From Icerya purchasi (taxonomy: Eukaryota > Arthropoda > Insecta > Hemiptera > Monophlebidae), in assembly GCA_039619475.1 (NCBI GenBank), contig CM077115.1:66656864-66720863 (forward strand): a stretch of DNA of 64,000 nucleotides. Reading direction: 5' to 3'. The notes beneath the pieces are model-generated. The model searched no databases. It was not told the DNA's origin and worked only from the letters and a program-made list of their open reading frames with translations. This document shows, piece by piece, positions 23,834 through 35,204 of this stretch (within the stretch, counting starts at the first letter, position 1; each line of letters starts with the position of its first letter). Both the position numbers and the translations under genes were made by a program.

Positions 23834-24047
23834 AATAAAGATAATATAAATAAAGATAATAAAAATAAAGATAATATAAATAAAGATAATATAAATAAAG
23901 ATAATATGAATAAAGATAATATAAATAAAGATAATATAAATAAAGATAATATGAATAAAGGTAATATAAATAAAGATAATATAAATAAAGATAATATAAA
24001 TAAAGATAATATAAATAAAGATAATATAAAGATAATATAAATAAAGA
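23834..24047. repeat. 15-bp minisatellite, about 14 copies
   Basis: The unit TAAAGATAATATAAA is repeated head to tail with single-base variants (AAAAATAAAG, ATGAATAAAG, GGTAATATAAA) and one shortened unit near 24025. Because 15 is a multiple of 3 and the unit lacks stops in several frames, it creates false open frames on both strands (N-K-D-N-I repeats on plus, isoleucine/leucine/phenylalanine-rich repeats on minus). Confidence 0.95.
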
Positions 24048-24259
24048 AATTCCAAATTTTCGATGGCAAAAACGAAATTTAAAAACCAGATTTTTTTTTA
24101 ATAATTTTTTTGTTTGTTATTGTTTTGTATTACACTAATTTTTATTGCAGTAGAAAAATATGCTCTCCCAAAAGTATAAAATTTCTTAGTAAAAGTTTCT
24201 AGCTGCACACGCTCGATAAAAATACTCTACCAGTTAAAAAGCTACAATTTGTTTTTTTT

Positions 24260-24620
24260 CGTGGGATGCTCATTAACAAAGGACATTAATCATCTTCGAC
24301 AGTTTCGATTCGTATCCGATCAGCAGCACAATAGAGGCAAAAGAGGAGAAACAATAAAGAGCGATGGAAATATAAGGAGTCTGGTTATTAAAGGAATTAT
24401 AATGAACAAAGCAATTAAGTATGAGAACGCAACATTCGAAAAGGATGAGGCGGAAAGTGCATTCGTGATTATAATCGTTGATACGATGTTTAAGGTAAGT
24501 GCGTAAGTGGTAAACTATAGTAAGTCGAGGGGAAGCGGGCCAAAAATGTGTAAAGGAAGAAATAATGCAGCGCCATAAAGAAGGAAAGTTACGAAACCGA
24601 GAATGAGTTACGAGAATGGG
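24260..24620 (-). mobile_element. LINE-A 3' fragment
   Basis: The left end GGGATGCTCATTAACAAAGG matches the reverse complement of the LINE-A 3' UTR. The minus frame 24273-24707 carries SFNNQTPYISIALYCFSSFA, a degenerate form of the family C-terminus. Purine-rich on plus. It is the first of three LINE-A pieces within 730 bp. Confidence 0.6.
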
Positions 24621-24649
24621 TTGCCTGGAACGATGAAAAAATGTCTTTT

Positions 24650-24745
24650 TTTTTTTTAATAATTTTTTTGGGATCGTCAACCAGGGGGAACCTCTACCCA
24701 GAAACAATTAGAAAAGAAAGGAGTGTCAATTATATCTTTATTCGA
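24650..24745 (-). mobile_element. LINE-A 3' end, very short
   Basis: A T/A-rich tract followed by GGGATCGTCAACCAGGGGG and CTACCCAGAAACAATTAG is the reverse complement of the family 3' end. The element breaks off near 24745. Confidence 0.75.
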
Positions 24746-24759
24746 GTCTCAGATATTGT

Positions 24760-24985
24760 TAGTACGAAAGAACATACCTCAGTTTGCTGCGACTTGGCCT
24801 TCCTACTCCTTATTGCGCCTCTTATTATCTTTTGCTTCTCCACAGGATTGTTCCTATTGTTTGTTCCTTTCTCCTAACAACATTTGATATACCGTATGAA
24901 GATATAATTGACTTACCTTCCTATTCTAATTGTTTCTAGGTAAAGGTCCACGGTTGACAAACCTAATAACAAGAAAAAAATACAA
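24760..24985 (+). mobile_element. LINE-A 3' end in opposite orientation
   Basis: Encodes the tail of the C-terminal region (near 24790-24870) and ends GAAGATATAATTGAC, TTTCTAGGTAAAGGTCCACGG and TTGACAAACC, then an A-rich tail. It pairs as an inverted repeat with 24650-24745, the two 3' ends pointing outward. Confidence 0.78.
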
Positions 24986-24999
24986 ATAGCGGGAACGGT

Positions 25000-25536
25000 A
25001 AATAACGCAAAAAAACAAAGTTTGTATATTCAAAAATTCGGTTTTTTATTTTCAAATTTTTTTGGCACAGCGCAATATCCAATATTCATCCACTGAAAAA
25101 GCGCTCCAATTTGTTTCTCTTGTCTTTGCTTAGGTTACGTTTAACGATCGCATGTTACTGTATTATGCGAATTACGCAATGTAAATTTAAAGTTTTTGTT
25201 GAATTTTTTAGAGATTTTCATAAACCACATTTCGTTGTTTGTATAAAATTTTTGTTCTCCGCTTGTTTTTCATTTCTTTTATAATTATTGTTATTATTAT
25301 TATTATTGTTCGATTGATCGGATAAAGGACGTAAAATTAAAATCATTTAAATTACCCAAGGGCCTAATCTTGGGCCGAAATCAGACATCAAAGTGCGGAT
25401 TAATTGTTGTTTCGTTCGATGAAGAAGATAATTTGCAATTTAAACGTTATTTGCTTACGGTCTGGTATGTTTTTGTCAGAGGGTGTATATATGTATCTAC
25501 TATTTTCGTTTCATTTTTTATTTCTTTTTTCCTCAT

Positions 25537-25545
<9 letters not shown>
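25000..25545. other. No gene seen
   Basis: AT-rich spacer with a short (TTA)n run near 25290. Confidence 0.6.
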
Positions 25546-25581
<36 letters not shown>

Positions 25582-25590
25582 AATGTATAT
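25546..25590. repeat. TA-rich microsatellite
   Basis: An ATATAT run preceded by ACACACAC. Confidence 0.93.
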
Positions 25591-25599
25591 AGACGTACA

Positions 25600-28470
25600 A
25601 TACATGTCAGCGTGTGTTTAATCTCGTACCAGAAATGATGAAGTCGATGGTAAAGGAGGCGCAAATAAAATGATTATAAGTCAATCAGCGATGCCCCAGT
25701 TTAATCTGGTCGCCTTATCTGTTCCGTACATGGCTCACCTATAGTCAAATGTGTGCATGCGGCTATGGCTTTTAAGAAACGGTGCGCGAAAGGGGTAGAG
25801 GATGTATTTCTGGATTTAAAATTAGGAAAGAAAATTGAATTTCCGACTGGTTAGGGTTTGAACGTAGTATAAACCGTCGACGACGGCCTCTCATCAACGA
25901 CGTCGTAACTCTTTATTTTCATTTCTGTCCTCTTCCGCGTTCATCCTTTACTATACCGCCCGGAACAGGAAGCGGGCAGATTGAAAAATAATATATGTGT
26001 CGCGGCGAAGAAAGCAAAGGAGAAATGCGGAAACCACTAAAAAAGCTCCGTGTAATTACGGGGTGCAGGGTAATGATGACGTAGCGGCGAAGGAATCGAT
26101 GAGTCTTGTGTAACAAAAAGGAAGACGGTTTTAGTAGAAGGGTGAATGCGGCTTTTGGCTAGCTGACTATCGAAATATTATACATACGCACAGCGAGGGG
26201 GTAATAAATATGTAAATTTATCGAACGATCGCCGACCCCGTTTTTTTGTTTATTTTCTGCCGGATGATCTTAATAGGAATGGAGCTCTCTGAAAAGTTCA
26301 AAGTATACACAACGGCCGACCGCACTAGGTACCTAAGTCGAAATTAATCGCTAGTCCGAAAGTGTGCATGGAAATTTTTTGAGCTGGCACCAACATCTGT
26401 CGAGTTGCGCGAATCACATTGAAACCTGGTTGCAGCATTATTTTTCCTATATTGCCGCTTTAGTCATCACGGAAATAATTACTTATTCCTACTATTAACA
26501 CCGGCGCATGGGGATTCACTCGGTCCGGAGTAGAATTTTTCTTCCGAATGTTGTACATTTTGTAATTTTTCACTTCACTTTTTCCGCTGCTAGTTCGTTT
26601 TTCTCAGTCTATTTTATTCGTATTGTTTCATTTTATTTTCCCTTTTTTTTTTTCTCGTTTTTAATATTTTTGTTCCATTTGCCGACTCTTTAAATTCCAA
26701 AATCATTACACTGACGAGTTTCGTACTGTAAACCAAAAAAAACAAAAAAGCATCCGATACGATTGTCAAGTTATTAAAATTGTATTTCCGATTTCTTTTA
26801 TCTGTTGTCGCCTACTTGATTAATTATGAAAAATTAAAGAGGGAATACCTATCGTATTAAAAATAAGAAGTCGAGGCCCCTTATTTTTCAGTTATAAATT
26901 TGTAATTTATTCTTTTTTTATGGTCCGTAATTTTTTTTTTAGCCAACATCGCACAAATTTAGAATTGCGCGTAATTTCGGAAGATCTTAAAATATGCAAA
27001 CGGGGCGGCATACGGCTAGTGCAAATTGGTCCGAGCTGCGGTACCATGCAGAAGAGACGAACTCTAATGATTTTCAATAAATTAAATTCATACTCTTTAG
27101 TATAAATATGGGTAAAGGCGTTGATAAAAGCGAAACACCTATAGTATTCACACTAAAACCAGGCTCTTTGATGCAAAGAGACTAAATAAATTTTCTTGTG
27201 ACGCTCGATAATAAACTTGTTACAAAAAGAAAAAAAAAGGAAAGAAAACCAGTGTTTCTCTCTTTTTGGACCATGTCTAAAGTAAATCAAGTAACAAACA
27301 TAATATTTATAAAAACATTGTAAGGCGTGTCCTGTCATGACACTAGAGCCGTTTTAATATGTGCAGCTTGTAAGGACTGCGAAATACAGATTAATACTCA
27401 AAGCTCGGGTCTGTGTGAGGATAAACATTAGGTTCTAAATGATTTTATAAAGCCACCCGAAAAAATTTTCTGACCTTTACAAATTTAATCCGCATCCCGG
27501 GCCATTAAATAATATAGGCGATTGTACTTACAATTAAAATACAAAAACGCTGTAAACATAAGCGAGTCGAACTTGTTGTCAGTGTCTCTCTATCGTCCCC
27601 TAGAGTATTTGAAGTAATTTCAAATTTACACTATCATTGCAGCTTTAGCCTGGCGCTGAGCATACAGGTTTTGTTTTTATGGTTTCATCGGCCTTTCTTT
27701 AACGTGGAATTATTTCCCTAGTTTGTAACACATATTATTTCATATTATTTTCTTTTCTATATTGTGTATTATTAATTCGGGAATACATCTTTTTTGGTTC
27801 TTCATTTTTGTGTGTGTGTGTTTTTTTGTTTTTTTTTTTGTTAATGCATCGTAATATTTTTTCCTAAAGGCTCCGTAATAATAAAAAAAACATCTATTTA
27901 TTTGTTTTTTTCGTCCGGACTTTAGTCAATTTAGTCGTTATTTAATTTACAGAACGGATTCACTCGTTTTTTTAGTATTATCCTTCAATTTTATCATTTT
28001 AGTCGAGTATATACAACGAGTGTAACAAAAATGAAAGGCGGGTTTACATTGTGAAATTAATTAAGCCACAAACCGAAAATGCCATGAAAATTTTAAGGAC
28101 AAATTAAATATTACCAAGCGTTATGTCGGATATTTTTTTTTGTTTTTATTATTTCCGGAATGAGACGTACCTTTTTATAAATATTTTTACTCATATGCGG
28201 ATATGTTACTCGAATTTTTATAAATTAATAATTCCAAGAAATTATAAAGAAAAAAGGGTTAAACCAAGCGATAATTTTATAAGATTAGGCTCGACTAAAA
28301 AAAAAAGTTTTATATTTCGAAATTAGGCTAGATAAAAAGGATTTTTTAATACAATTACATAAAAAAAATTCTTAGTATAATTTTTTTTAATGAATTGAAA
28401 TTCGCTATTTTGTGGAATAAAGTATATTTTACAAGTCTCGCGCATTTTTGAGCTTTGTGTTCAAAATGCA
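25600..28470. other. No gene seen
   Basis: Mostly unique-looking AT-rich DNA. The scattered 60- to 70-codon frames have no recognisable motif. 25640-26480 is somewhat richer in CpG. No repeat boundary is seen. Confidence 0.5.
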
Positions 28471-28479
28471 ATTTAAGAT

Positions 28480-29620
28480 TTTCCCTAATTTATCGTCTGA
28501 TACGGTCTGTGTTATTTCAGTAACCGATGAAATTACATAAGTAAGATGACATTTTTTTGAACTGACCGAGATGGAGAGGATCTCTTTCTTGGTAGACAAC
28601 CTAATTGTTTTAAATAGTAATTTGGTGCGCAGTCCGTCCCGGTGTGTAAATCCATAATATAATTTAGATTTGTATATTGTTATAGATATTCTGTAAAGTT
28701 GGTATTAAATATTTTTGATTTAAATCATAAAGAAGATAGTTTAATTCGCCTAATTTTGATGTTAAGTATGTTGGATGTTTATTATTCCACGAAAGTTTGC
28801 AATCTAACTGAAGCCGAACATACGAGTATTTTATCTTATTAATTTTGAGTTTGCCCCGTGTCGACTGCGGAAGATGACTGTATAATATCGTATAATTTTA
28901 GGTTTATTCAAATTTAGCATTAATTTATTTTATTCGATCCGTAGACATACTTTCTCTATGTTGTGTTACGTATCTTGTGCTCCATATTTGATATGTTTCA
29001 TGCGCTAAATACTAATACATCATCTGTATGTATATTCTTCCATATATGTATACACATATATAATATATGGTAATATTCTACATGGGCTACTAACGTATGT
29101 TAAAAATAGTACGGGGTGTTTAATATACTTCCCTGAGGGGGGACACCGTAATTCAGATTAATAAATTCATTATGAATACTAATTTGGTGGCATCAATTTG
29201 CTATTAAATATGGTTCAAACCAATTATATATCTTACCGCGAAAGCCACATGTATACAATTTTTGTCAACGAGGTGAAAAGTCTTACGGAAGTCCAAATAT
29301 ACGGCAACTAGTGAATAGCCCCCTCTGCTTCTAGATTTTCAGCAATAAAAATATTATAACAAAACAAAAAGCATCCTCTGTACTTTTTCCCCGGTAAAAA
29401 ATCCATATTAATTAGAATTGAAAAAATTTGTATAGGAAAGAAAATTTAATATTCCGCATTTGGTACAATTTTCAAAAATTTTAGAAATTATTTATAAAAT
29501 ACAGATTGGTACAGAAGTCTTTATCGGTAGAATGATCTCCATTTTTATAAACCGAGGTAGTAATCCCTAGCATAGGAGAATACGTACTTTTTTTGTAATT
29601 TTGTAGATTTCCTTCTTTTC
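28480..29620 (-). mobile_element. Decayed non-LTR reverse transcriptase (palm and thumb)
   Basis: Read on the minus strand in broken frames. At 29529-29560 TSVYKNGDHS corresponds to the P.fKkGd block of RT. At 29264-29308 VAVYLDFRKTFHLVD is RT motif A (aVyLDFrKAFDlVdh). At about 28733-28840 YVRLQLDCKLSWNNKHP, then YLTSKLGELNYL, is the thumb segment (LG..LD..LSW..Hi). The blocks occur in the correct order over about 850 bp, with many stops and frameshifts. Motif B and the YADD motif were not clearly found. It is an old copy resembling jockey- or CR1-type LINEs; the clade is uncertain. Confidence 0.8.
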
Positions 29621-30059
29621 CCTTAATATATTTATATAGTCTATCTTCGTAGATATTAAAGTAATGAATGTAGTGAAAATGGAGCTCTCGAAGTTTACAT
29701 TTATTTCATTGTACCGTAACTTTTTAAAAATAGCTGACGTGTTTCGCAGGAGAAGAAGAATTTTTTTCGCGCGATTTTCTAAAAAAAATCGTAAAGCGTT
29801 TATTGCTTGATTTCTACTCCTCTTACTTTCAGAATCATTGTTAGGAATGGTGTGCTATTCAAAAGGCCGAATTTGTAAATAAGAATAATCAGAGAAAGTA
29901 ATTTGAGCGAAAAAAAAAAAAAGAAGTTACGTATAGATATGTAATTAAACTTTTTTCTCGCATTGACGTTACCCGGTTCTTATTGAATTATCCAAGCGGA
30001 AGCAAGCTAAAAATAATTAATAATAAAATTACAGAAATTCCGTATCTGGTATGTACAAA

Positions 30060-30091
<32 letters not shown>

Positions 30092-31360
30092 CATCAAGTA
30101 TATCAAATTTTAACGCATTCATTTTTTGCATATAAAATTACTCTGATAGTGCTGAGAAAAATAATTTAAGGAATCCGTCATTAACGCAAATAGGGTACAA
30201 AAGTCCAGCCGAGTTAGAAAGAAGTCGACACGAATAGCATGACTAACGATAAACAATATGCGACGGTCCATTTTTTTAAATATGTAGAGAGACCTCGCCA
30301 GTATAAACTATAGTCAGCTTTGAATTTGTAAAGTCGCACTACTCTAGTTTATATGCACGTAACGCAGTCAATTTCAAATATGTATCGCACACATTTGTTT
30401 AGATTTCAACCAAACGAATTTTCTTTGGTATTTAGAAATAACGACATAATTTTTACGCGTCCAGTTTGAGACCGCCGCGAACGGCCGAATTTAGTTTACT
30501 TTTTTTCCCCGTATTTCTTTAAGCCATATTATTTTTTACATTTTTTTTAATTTTTTTTTTTTTACTTTCGAAGTGTCGAATTTAAAGTTACTAGCGATTC
30601 GAGAAACTTGCAGATAAGGCTGGGTAATTGCTGGAAGCGCGGGTGTTTTCTATAAGTTTATTTTTCGGTTACAGAGTTGGGAAAGTTTTTTCCTTATTTA
30701 CGACCATATTACGTTGTATTTTGTGGGAAGTTAATGTTTGAGCTGGAGAATATTTTTCAGATTATTCAAAAAGTTTACGGTCTTGCGCCTTAGGCGATAC
30801 GTACTTCTGAAATTTTGTAAATGTTAAATGCGTTATGGCGAACTTCGTTTCCGGGTTAGACTATTTCGTGGTGAGTTTTTCGCAATCTTAGTTGCAATTC
30901 TGTTTCCTTCCCTGTTCCCGATTAAACAGTTTACATTTGAATTTGATTTGAATTTATTTCCCTACTCCTTATTTAGAATAGAATCGGCTGACCGCGTAAA
31001 TTTTCGTAATCGAAGACCGGCGGTTAGTGAGTCTTTCTAATGACGCTGTTTAACATTAAAAAAAACAACGCGTTATTAATTTAATCGGGACCCGAGAATA
31101 TTTTAGTTGCTTATCGTTTAATCGGTAGCGTTTTTGTATCGAATACGCTGTAAAGTTTAATCAGTAACCTGTTTTTTTTTGTTTTTTTTTTTTTTTAATA
31201 TCACCCTTGTAAGCAGCAGTCAAAATCACGTTTTATTCAGTTTTTCAGATGAGTTTTTTTTTTTTTCTACACATTTGAATATGTGTTTAGATTTAATTTT
31301 CGGTTCCTGTCTATTGATTTTTCATATCTACTATCCATTAATCTTTTTTTTATTTAATTC
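29621..31360. other. No gene seen
   Basis: AT-rich, with a poly(A)-rich run at about 30057-30091. The frame 30828-31040 has no recognised domain. Confidence 0.55.
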
Positions 31361-31364
31361 TTAA

Positions 31365-31835
31365 TTTCCTCAAGGAGAATAAATATTAGCTTAAAAATTG
31401 TAAAGCGGGAGAAAAGCTGTATTTTTAAAAACGTTTACGAAAAGAGGGATAATAAAAATAATTCGAGGGAGCCGGAATAGCGGAATTAGAAGTATGAAAA
31501 GATGTGTAATAAGAAGCGCCGTTAAGTGGAGTGGGAATATCGAGTTTTAATATGGAAGAACGATTGTTCAAAATACCGAACATTTAGAAGGCAATTAACA
31601 TCATATTTTTTTTATTTATTTATTTTTTTTTCTTGTTTGGGTTTTTCCCCGGGCTTGCCAATAATAGACGATTACCCATCAACGCGTGTACATAGCAGCA
31701 ATTAGGAGTAACAAGGAATGGAATCTGAATCAACATCATAAAAGATACGAGCGAAATAGTGAACAGGACAGAATAGATTTTTATCGTTGAGAAGCGAGAA
31801 AATATGTAGTACCACCAAGATTATTAGAGGGTCAC
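31365..31835 (-). mobile_element. LINE-A type retrotransposon fragment
   Basis: Parallel to 22445-22930: GAATAAATATTAGCTTAAAA, GATAATAAAAATAATTC, AATAAGAAGCGCCGTTAAGT and GATACGAGCGAAATAGTGAAC occur in order. It is interrupted at 31606-31731 by a nested LINE-A 3' end. Purine-rich on plus and non-coding through decay. Confidence 0.72.
31606..31731 (-). mobile_element. Nested 126-bp LINE-A 3' end with 9-bp TSD
   Basis: AACATCATA at 31597-31605 is repeated at 31732-31740. The insert starts with a T/TTTA-rich tract (an A-rich tail on minus). Its minus strand reads GGGTAATCGTCTATTATTGG then CAAGCCCGGGG before the tail, resembling the LINE-A 3' terminus (GGTAAAAGTCCTTGGTTGACC). The paralogue at 22.66 kb lacks it. 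Confidence 0.78.
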
Positions 31836-33240
31836 GATATACGGAAAGTCATGAGCAGCTGCCCTTATCACTCTGTTTTTTTTTTTTTTTTAGTTTAAGA
31901 CTAGGCAGGTACTATAGTTTTTTACCGGTAAAAAACTATATACAATCTCATATAAGTGATAACTGTAAATTATAATTTTTCACCTTTTTTTCTGTTTTTT
32001 TTTTTTTTTTTTTGTTCTAGTCGTCATGGCGAGGGGCACCATTTAGGAATAAATTGTAAACGCAAAGTGTATGAGTCGAAAAGTATGTTAATTTTTGGAA
32101 AATTAGTAGCACAAAAAAAAGAAAAAAAAATCGGTCGACAAACAGTAACACGCAAAAAAGTCGACCGATAGAGGAGAATGCTCGAAAAAACTCACTTAAT
32201 TATTATAGAGTGGTTATTAAAAAAGTTAGTTTTAATTTTCGGTCACAAGAACATCGTAATGGAAGATGAAAGAGTTCCATTTTTGTTTATATTTTCGTTT
32301 CGGCAGCTTTGAAAATTAAAGTAATTCTCAAAAAACCCCTCCAAAATAAAAAAAATAAAATAAAAATAAAAATAATAATAGCGATAATGAAAAAGAACTA
32401 TAAAACCGCTTTATCTTTAAAAGTCGTTTCTTTCTATTTTCATTGCCGTTGTTTTTGTTAACGTCTTACCGAAGAAAACTTTACTCGTTTTAATTAATTC
32501 TTTTCTTCGAAAAACTAAATAATTCAACTTTCTCTGTATTAACGCAAGTACACACATTACGGAAAAAAAACACACTAATACATTTTTTACATATGTGCGC
32601 ATATATGTATGTATTAATTTTTAATATGAAAAAAAATCACGTATTGATTACGCTTATGCGTCGTTTGTTATGTAACCCGTTCGGTTTATTTATTTATTTT
32701 TTGCTTTTATTACGTTTATAAAACATTAATTTCATTTTACGTAAATTAAAATCGACTTTTCTGTAAGAATTATTATAGAAAACTACCCCTTCAATATGAG
32801 TTATGCAAAAATGTTACGCTTATTTATATGGTACATTTCGATAAACACTTTACTCGAATTTTTTTGAGTTCACGTTTTTATTAAAGCGAAACACGCAATC
32901 TCGTATTAAAGACAATCCGAAAGACAAATCCGTGTCACAATGTATTTCTGTACAAAAGGCACGGAGGTCCTGGTTTAACTTTTTTCTCTAACGATGAGAT
33001 AATGTTTTTGTATCGATTAACTATCATAGAGGAATTTAAAAATGACGGAATTAATTTAAACCGGCCCTTTTGTAAAAATGATAGAGAAGACTATCGACGC
33101 GTCCGGGATCACCGAGATGATATTCTCCTTTAATTCTCGTAAAAAAGCGCCAGTTGTTATGTGCTAGCAAGACATTTAAGAGCTATGTTAAAAAAATTGT
33201 GAAATAAATTAACGCGCGCTTTCACCTTTGAAAAGAACGA
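31836..33240. other. No gene seen; contains a perfect 28-bp palindrome
   Basis: 31913-31940 is a perfect palindrome centred on ACC|GGT (arm TATAGTTTTTTACC). Otherwise the stretch is AT-rich with T and A runs and no recognised coding sequence. Confidence 0.6.
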
Positions 33241-33249
33241 ACCACTAGT

Positions 33250-33849
33250 ATGTACCGCATGCCGGAGTGTCAGCTCGTTATAACTCATATATTGATCGAG
33301 AATGCCGGATGTCTAACTGTACGCATATCTGGTAATCGAACATCAAGACGTAGAAATTGCGGAAAGGCTGCTCTTCAGGAGCACTTGAATAAGGTCTGCA
33401 GATGGGTACAAAAAGTTATTAATAAATGCTGAAGAACCGAAAGTGATGTGTATGTAAGAACATCAAGTGTAGGTTTAGAAAGTTCGTTCCTAAAATAGTG
33501 TTGCATATTGTAGATTGTCTTCGTGGAGCTGAAGTATGCTGTTGTGATCCGATAGAAACGATTGAGATAATTTCAAGTACCTTGGAATAACATTTGATAA
33601 GGCGTTAACGTGGAGAGTTCACATTGATAACGTTGTGCCAGGAAAATCAGGCAGACACCCAAAGGCGCACTCAGGATTTTTTTTTTGGTCGGGGCTAGAA
33701 TTTAGAAGGTTAGGGAGGGGTAACTCGGAACCTCCACTAAGTAAATTTTTGTGGTCTGTCAATTAAAATAAAAAAAAAAAAAAAAATACAAAATTAACGA
33801 ATATTATTTTTACAAAAATTACAAAACTGACGAATTTTATTTTTAAAAA

Positions 33850-33880
<31 letters not shown>

Positions 33881-34440
33881 GAAACATAATATTATGTTTG
33901 TAATAAGCACAAATTAGGTAAGCATACGAATTTTATTTTTAAAAAATTAGTTAAAAGTATATAACATTACACTTGTAATATAAGCAAAATGTAAATATGT
34001 ATGTTTTTTTTAAAAAAAATGAAGTAAAACAAAACATTACAAAACGAAATTAAGATTTCGAAGATTTTTTGGGGGGAGCAATGGCCCCGTGGCACCCCCC
34101 TTGAGTGCGCCAATGCAGACACCCTTCATACAAATTAAAACAGCTTATGATTTACAAAACTACGAGATATTGTATTTTGCCGCTCATTAATAATGTCTGC
34201 GATTAGATGCGGAATCGAAATTTCAAGGGTTCGGCGGGAGGGCGAGAAAACTGAATTAAGGAAAATTAGTAAGCTACAAAGAAGACGTTTAAAAACATTT
34301 TTACCGAACTGGAGAAATACGAATTTAATAATGAGTACTACTACTTCTTGGCGGGATAATAATAAAGAAATGTCTCCAAAAGTGAAGAAAATCACCGACA
34401 AGGAGGAAATATGGGACTAGGAACTATGAAAAATTACGTT
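33250..34440 (+). mobile_element. Non-LTR RT fragment split by a hAT element
   Basis: The frame 33250-33432 holds VRISGNRTSRRR then AALQEHLNKVCRWVQK, matching the segment just after the YADD motif of non-LTR RTs (compare EDLNSMCRWAHDK at 11.9 kb). Further on, in another frame, EIISSTLEYLG-like and LTWRVHIDNVV give the LG…LTW..HI thumb block near 33560-33640. The sequence is interrupted at 33660-34115 and appears to resume after 34116. A 3' UTR-like stretch with AATAAA-type signals and an A-rich end runs to about 35021, but its link to this ORF is inferred. Confidence 0.65.
33660..34115. mobile_element. Non-autonomous hAT element with perfect 8-bp TSD
   Basis: The ends are CAAAGGCGCACTCA and TGAGTGCGCCAATG, giving an inverted terminus CAWWGGCGCACTCA. 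CAGACACC flanks both sides (33652-33659 and 34116-34123). The 456-bp size, 8-bp TSD and CA…TG ends are diagnostic of hAT-type transposition. The interior is non-coding, with a (TAA)n run at about 33849-33881 and a GGGGGG/CCCCCC-rich right end. Confidence 0.88.
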
Positions 34441-35204
34441 TTATAAGACCTAAAGGGATTAACAATAAAATTGGCAATGTTAAAGAGGAAATTTTGAGTC
34501 ATATTACTGAAGTAACATACCGAAGGAAATTAGAGACGAATGCAATTTGAACATATACGGAAGAACAAAAAATAAAAAATTTGGTTGATAGCTTGATGCA
34601 AAAAGAATGAGAAAACAGTAGAAGGAGGAAAGGAACAGTGAAAAGACTGGCGACTGAAGGGGAAAGGAGGTAAATATAAATAATGTAATAATAATAAGAA
34701 GAAAAAAAAAAAAGGCTCTTCAGTTCTTAGGTACTACCGGAGTGCATGGTGGCTCCTTCTTCTAGCTGCGTACCACCTTTTGGCATATGCGTATATGTTG
34801 TTTTAGGATGTGAGGTATTAGTGTACTTGTTTATGGAATTAGACGTAGTTTAGTGAACATAGAGGTTAAGTGTAAGAGTAATACGTGTAAGATGAATATG
34901 ATGTATTCGCTTTAAGATGTGTATTTATGAATAAACGATATAATTATGTCGGGAACCCTCAAACATTGTGCCTTATGGGACTGAAAAATTATTCAAAATA
35001 ACAAATAAATAAAAAAAAAAGTGCTTTGGGAATGCGCTACTTTGGACATCATTTTAAATGATGAAATTAATAATATTAATAATTTATTTACTAAAATTAA
35101 CCAATCTTTATAACGCTCTTTAATAATAAATTAGCATATGTAATTACAAAAAAGACTCAAGTGACCGTGCGCAGTCGAGCGTCTTTAAGTAAAGCAAAAA
35201 AAAA

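Noticed and set aside
23648..24055. 135-codon minus-strand frame rich in Ile/Phe
   Set aside because: It is the translation of the 15-bp minisatellite. The opposite strand is equally open.
24484..24500. AAGGTAAGTGCG as a splice donor
   Set aside because: Lies in a LINE-A fragment with no supporting coding sequence.
25850..25910. Minus-strand box-B-like GTTCAAACCC
   Set aside because: No box A or cloverleaf could be drawn.
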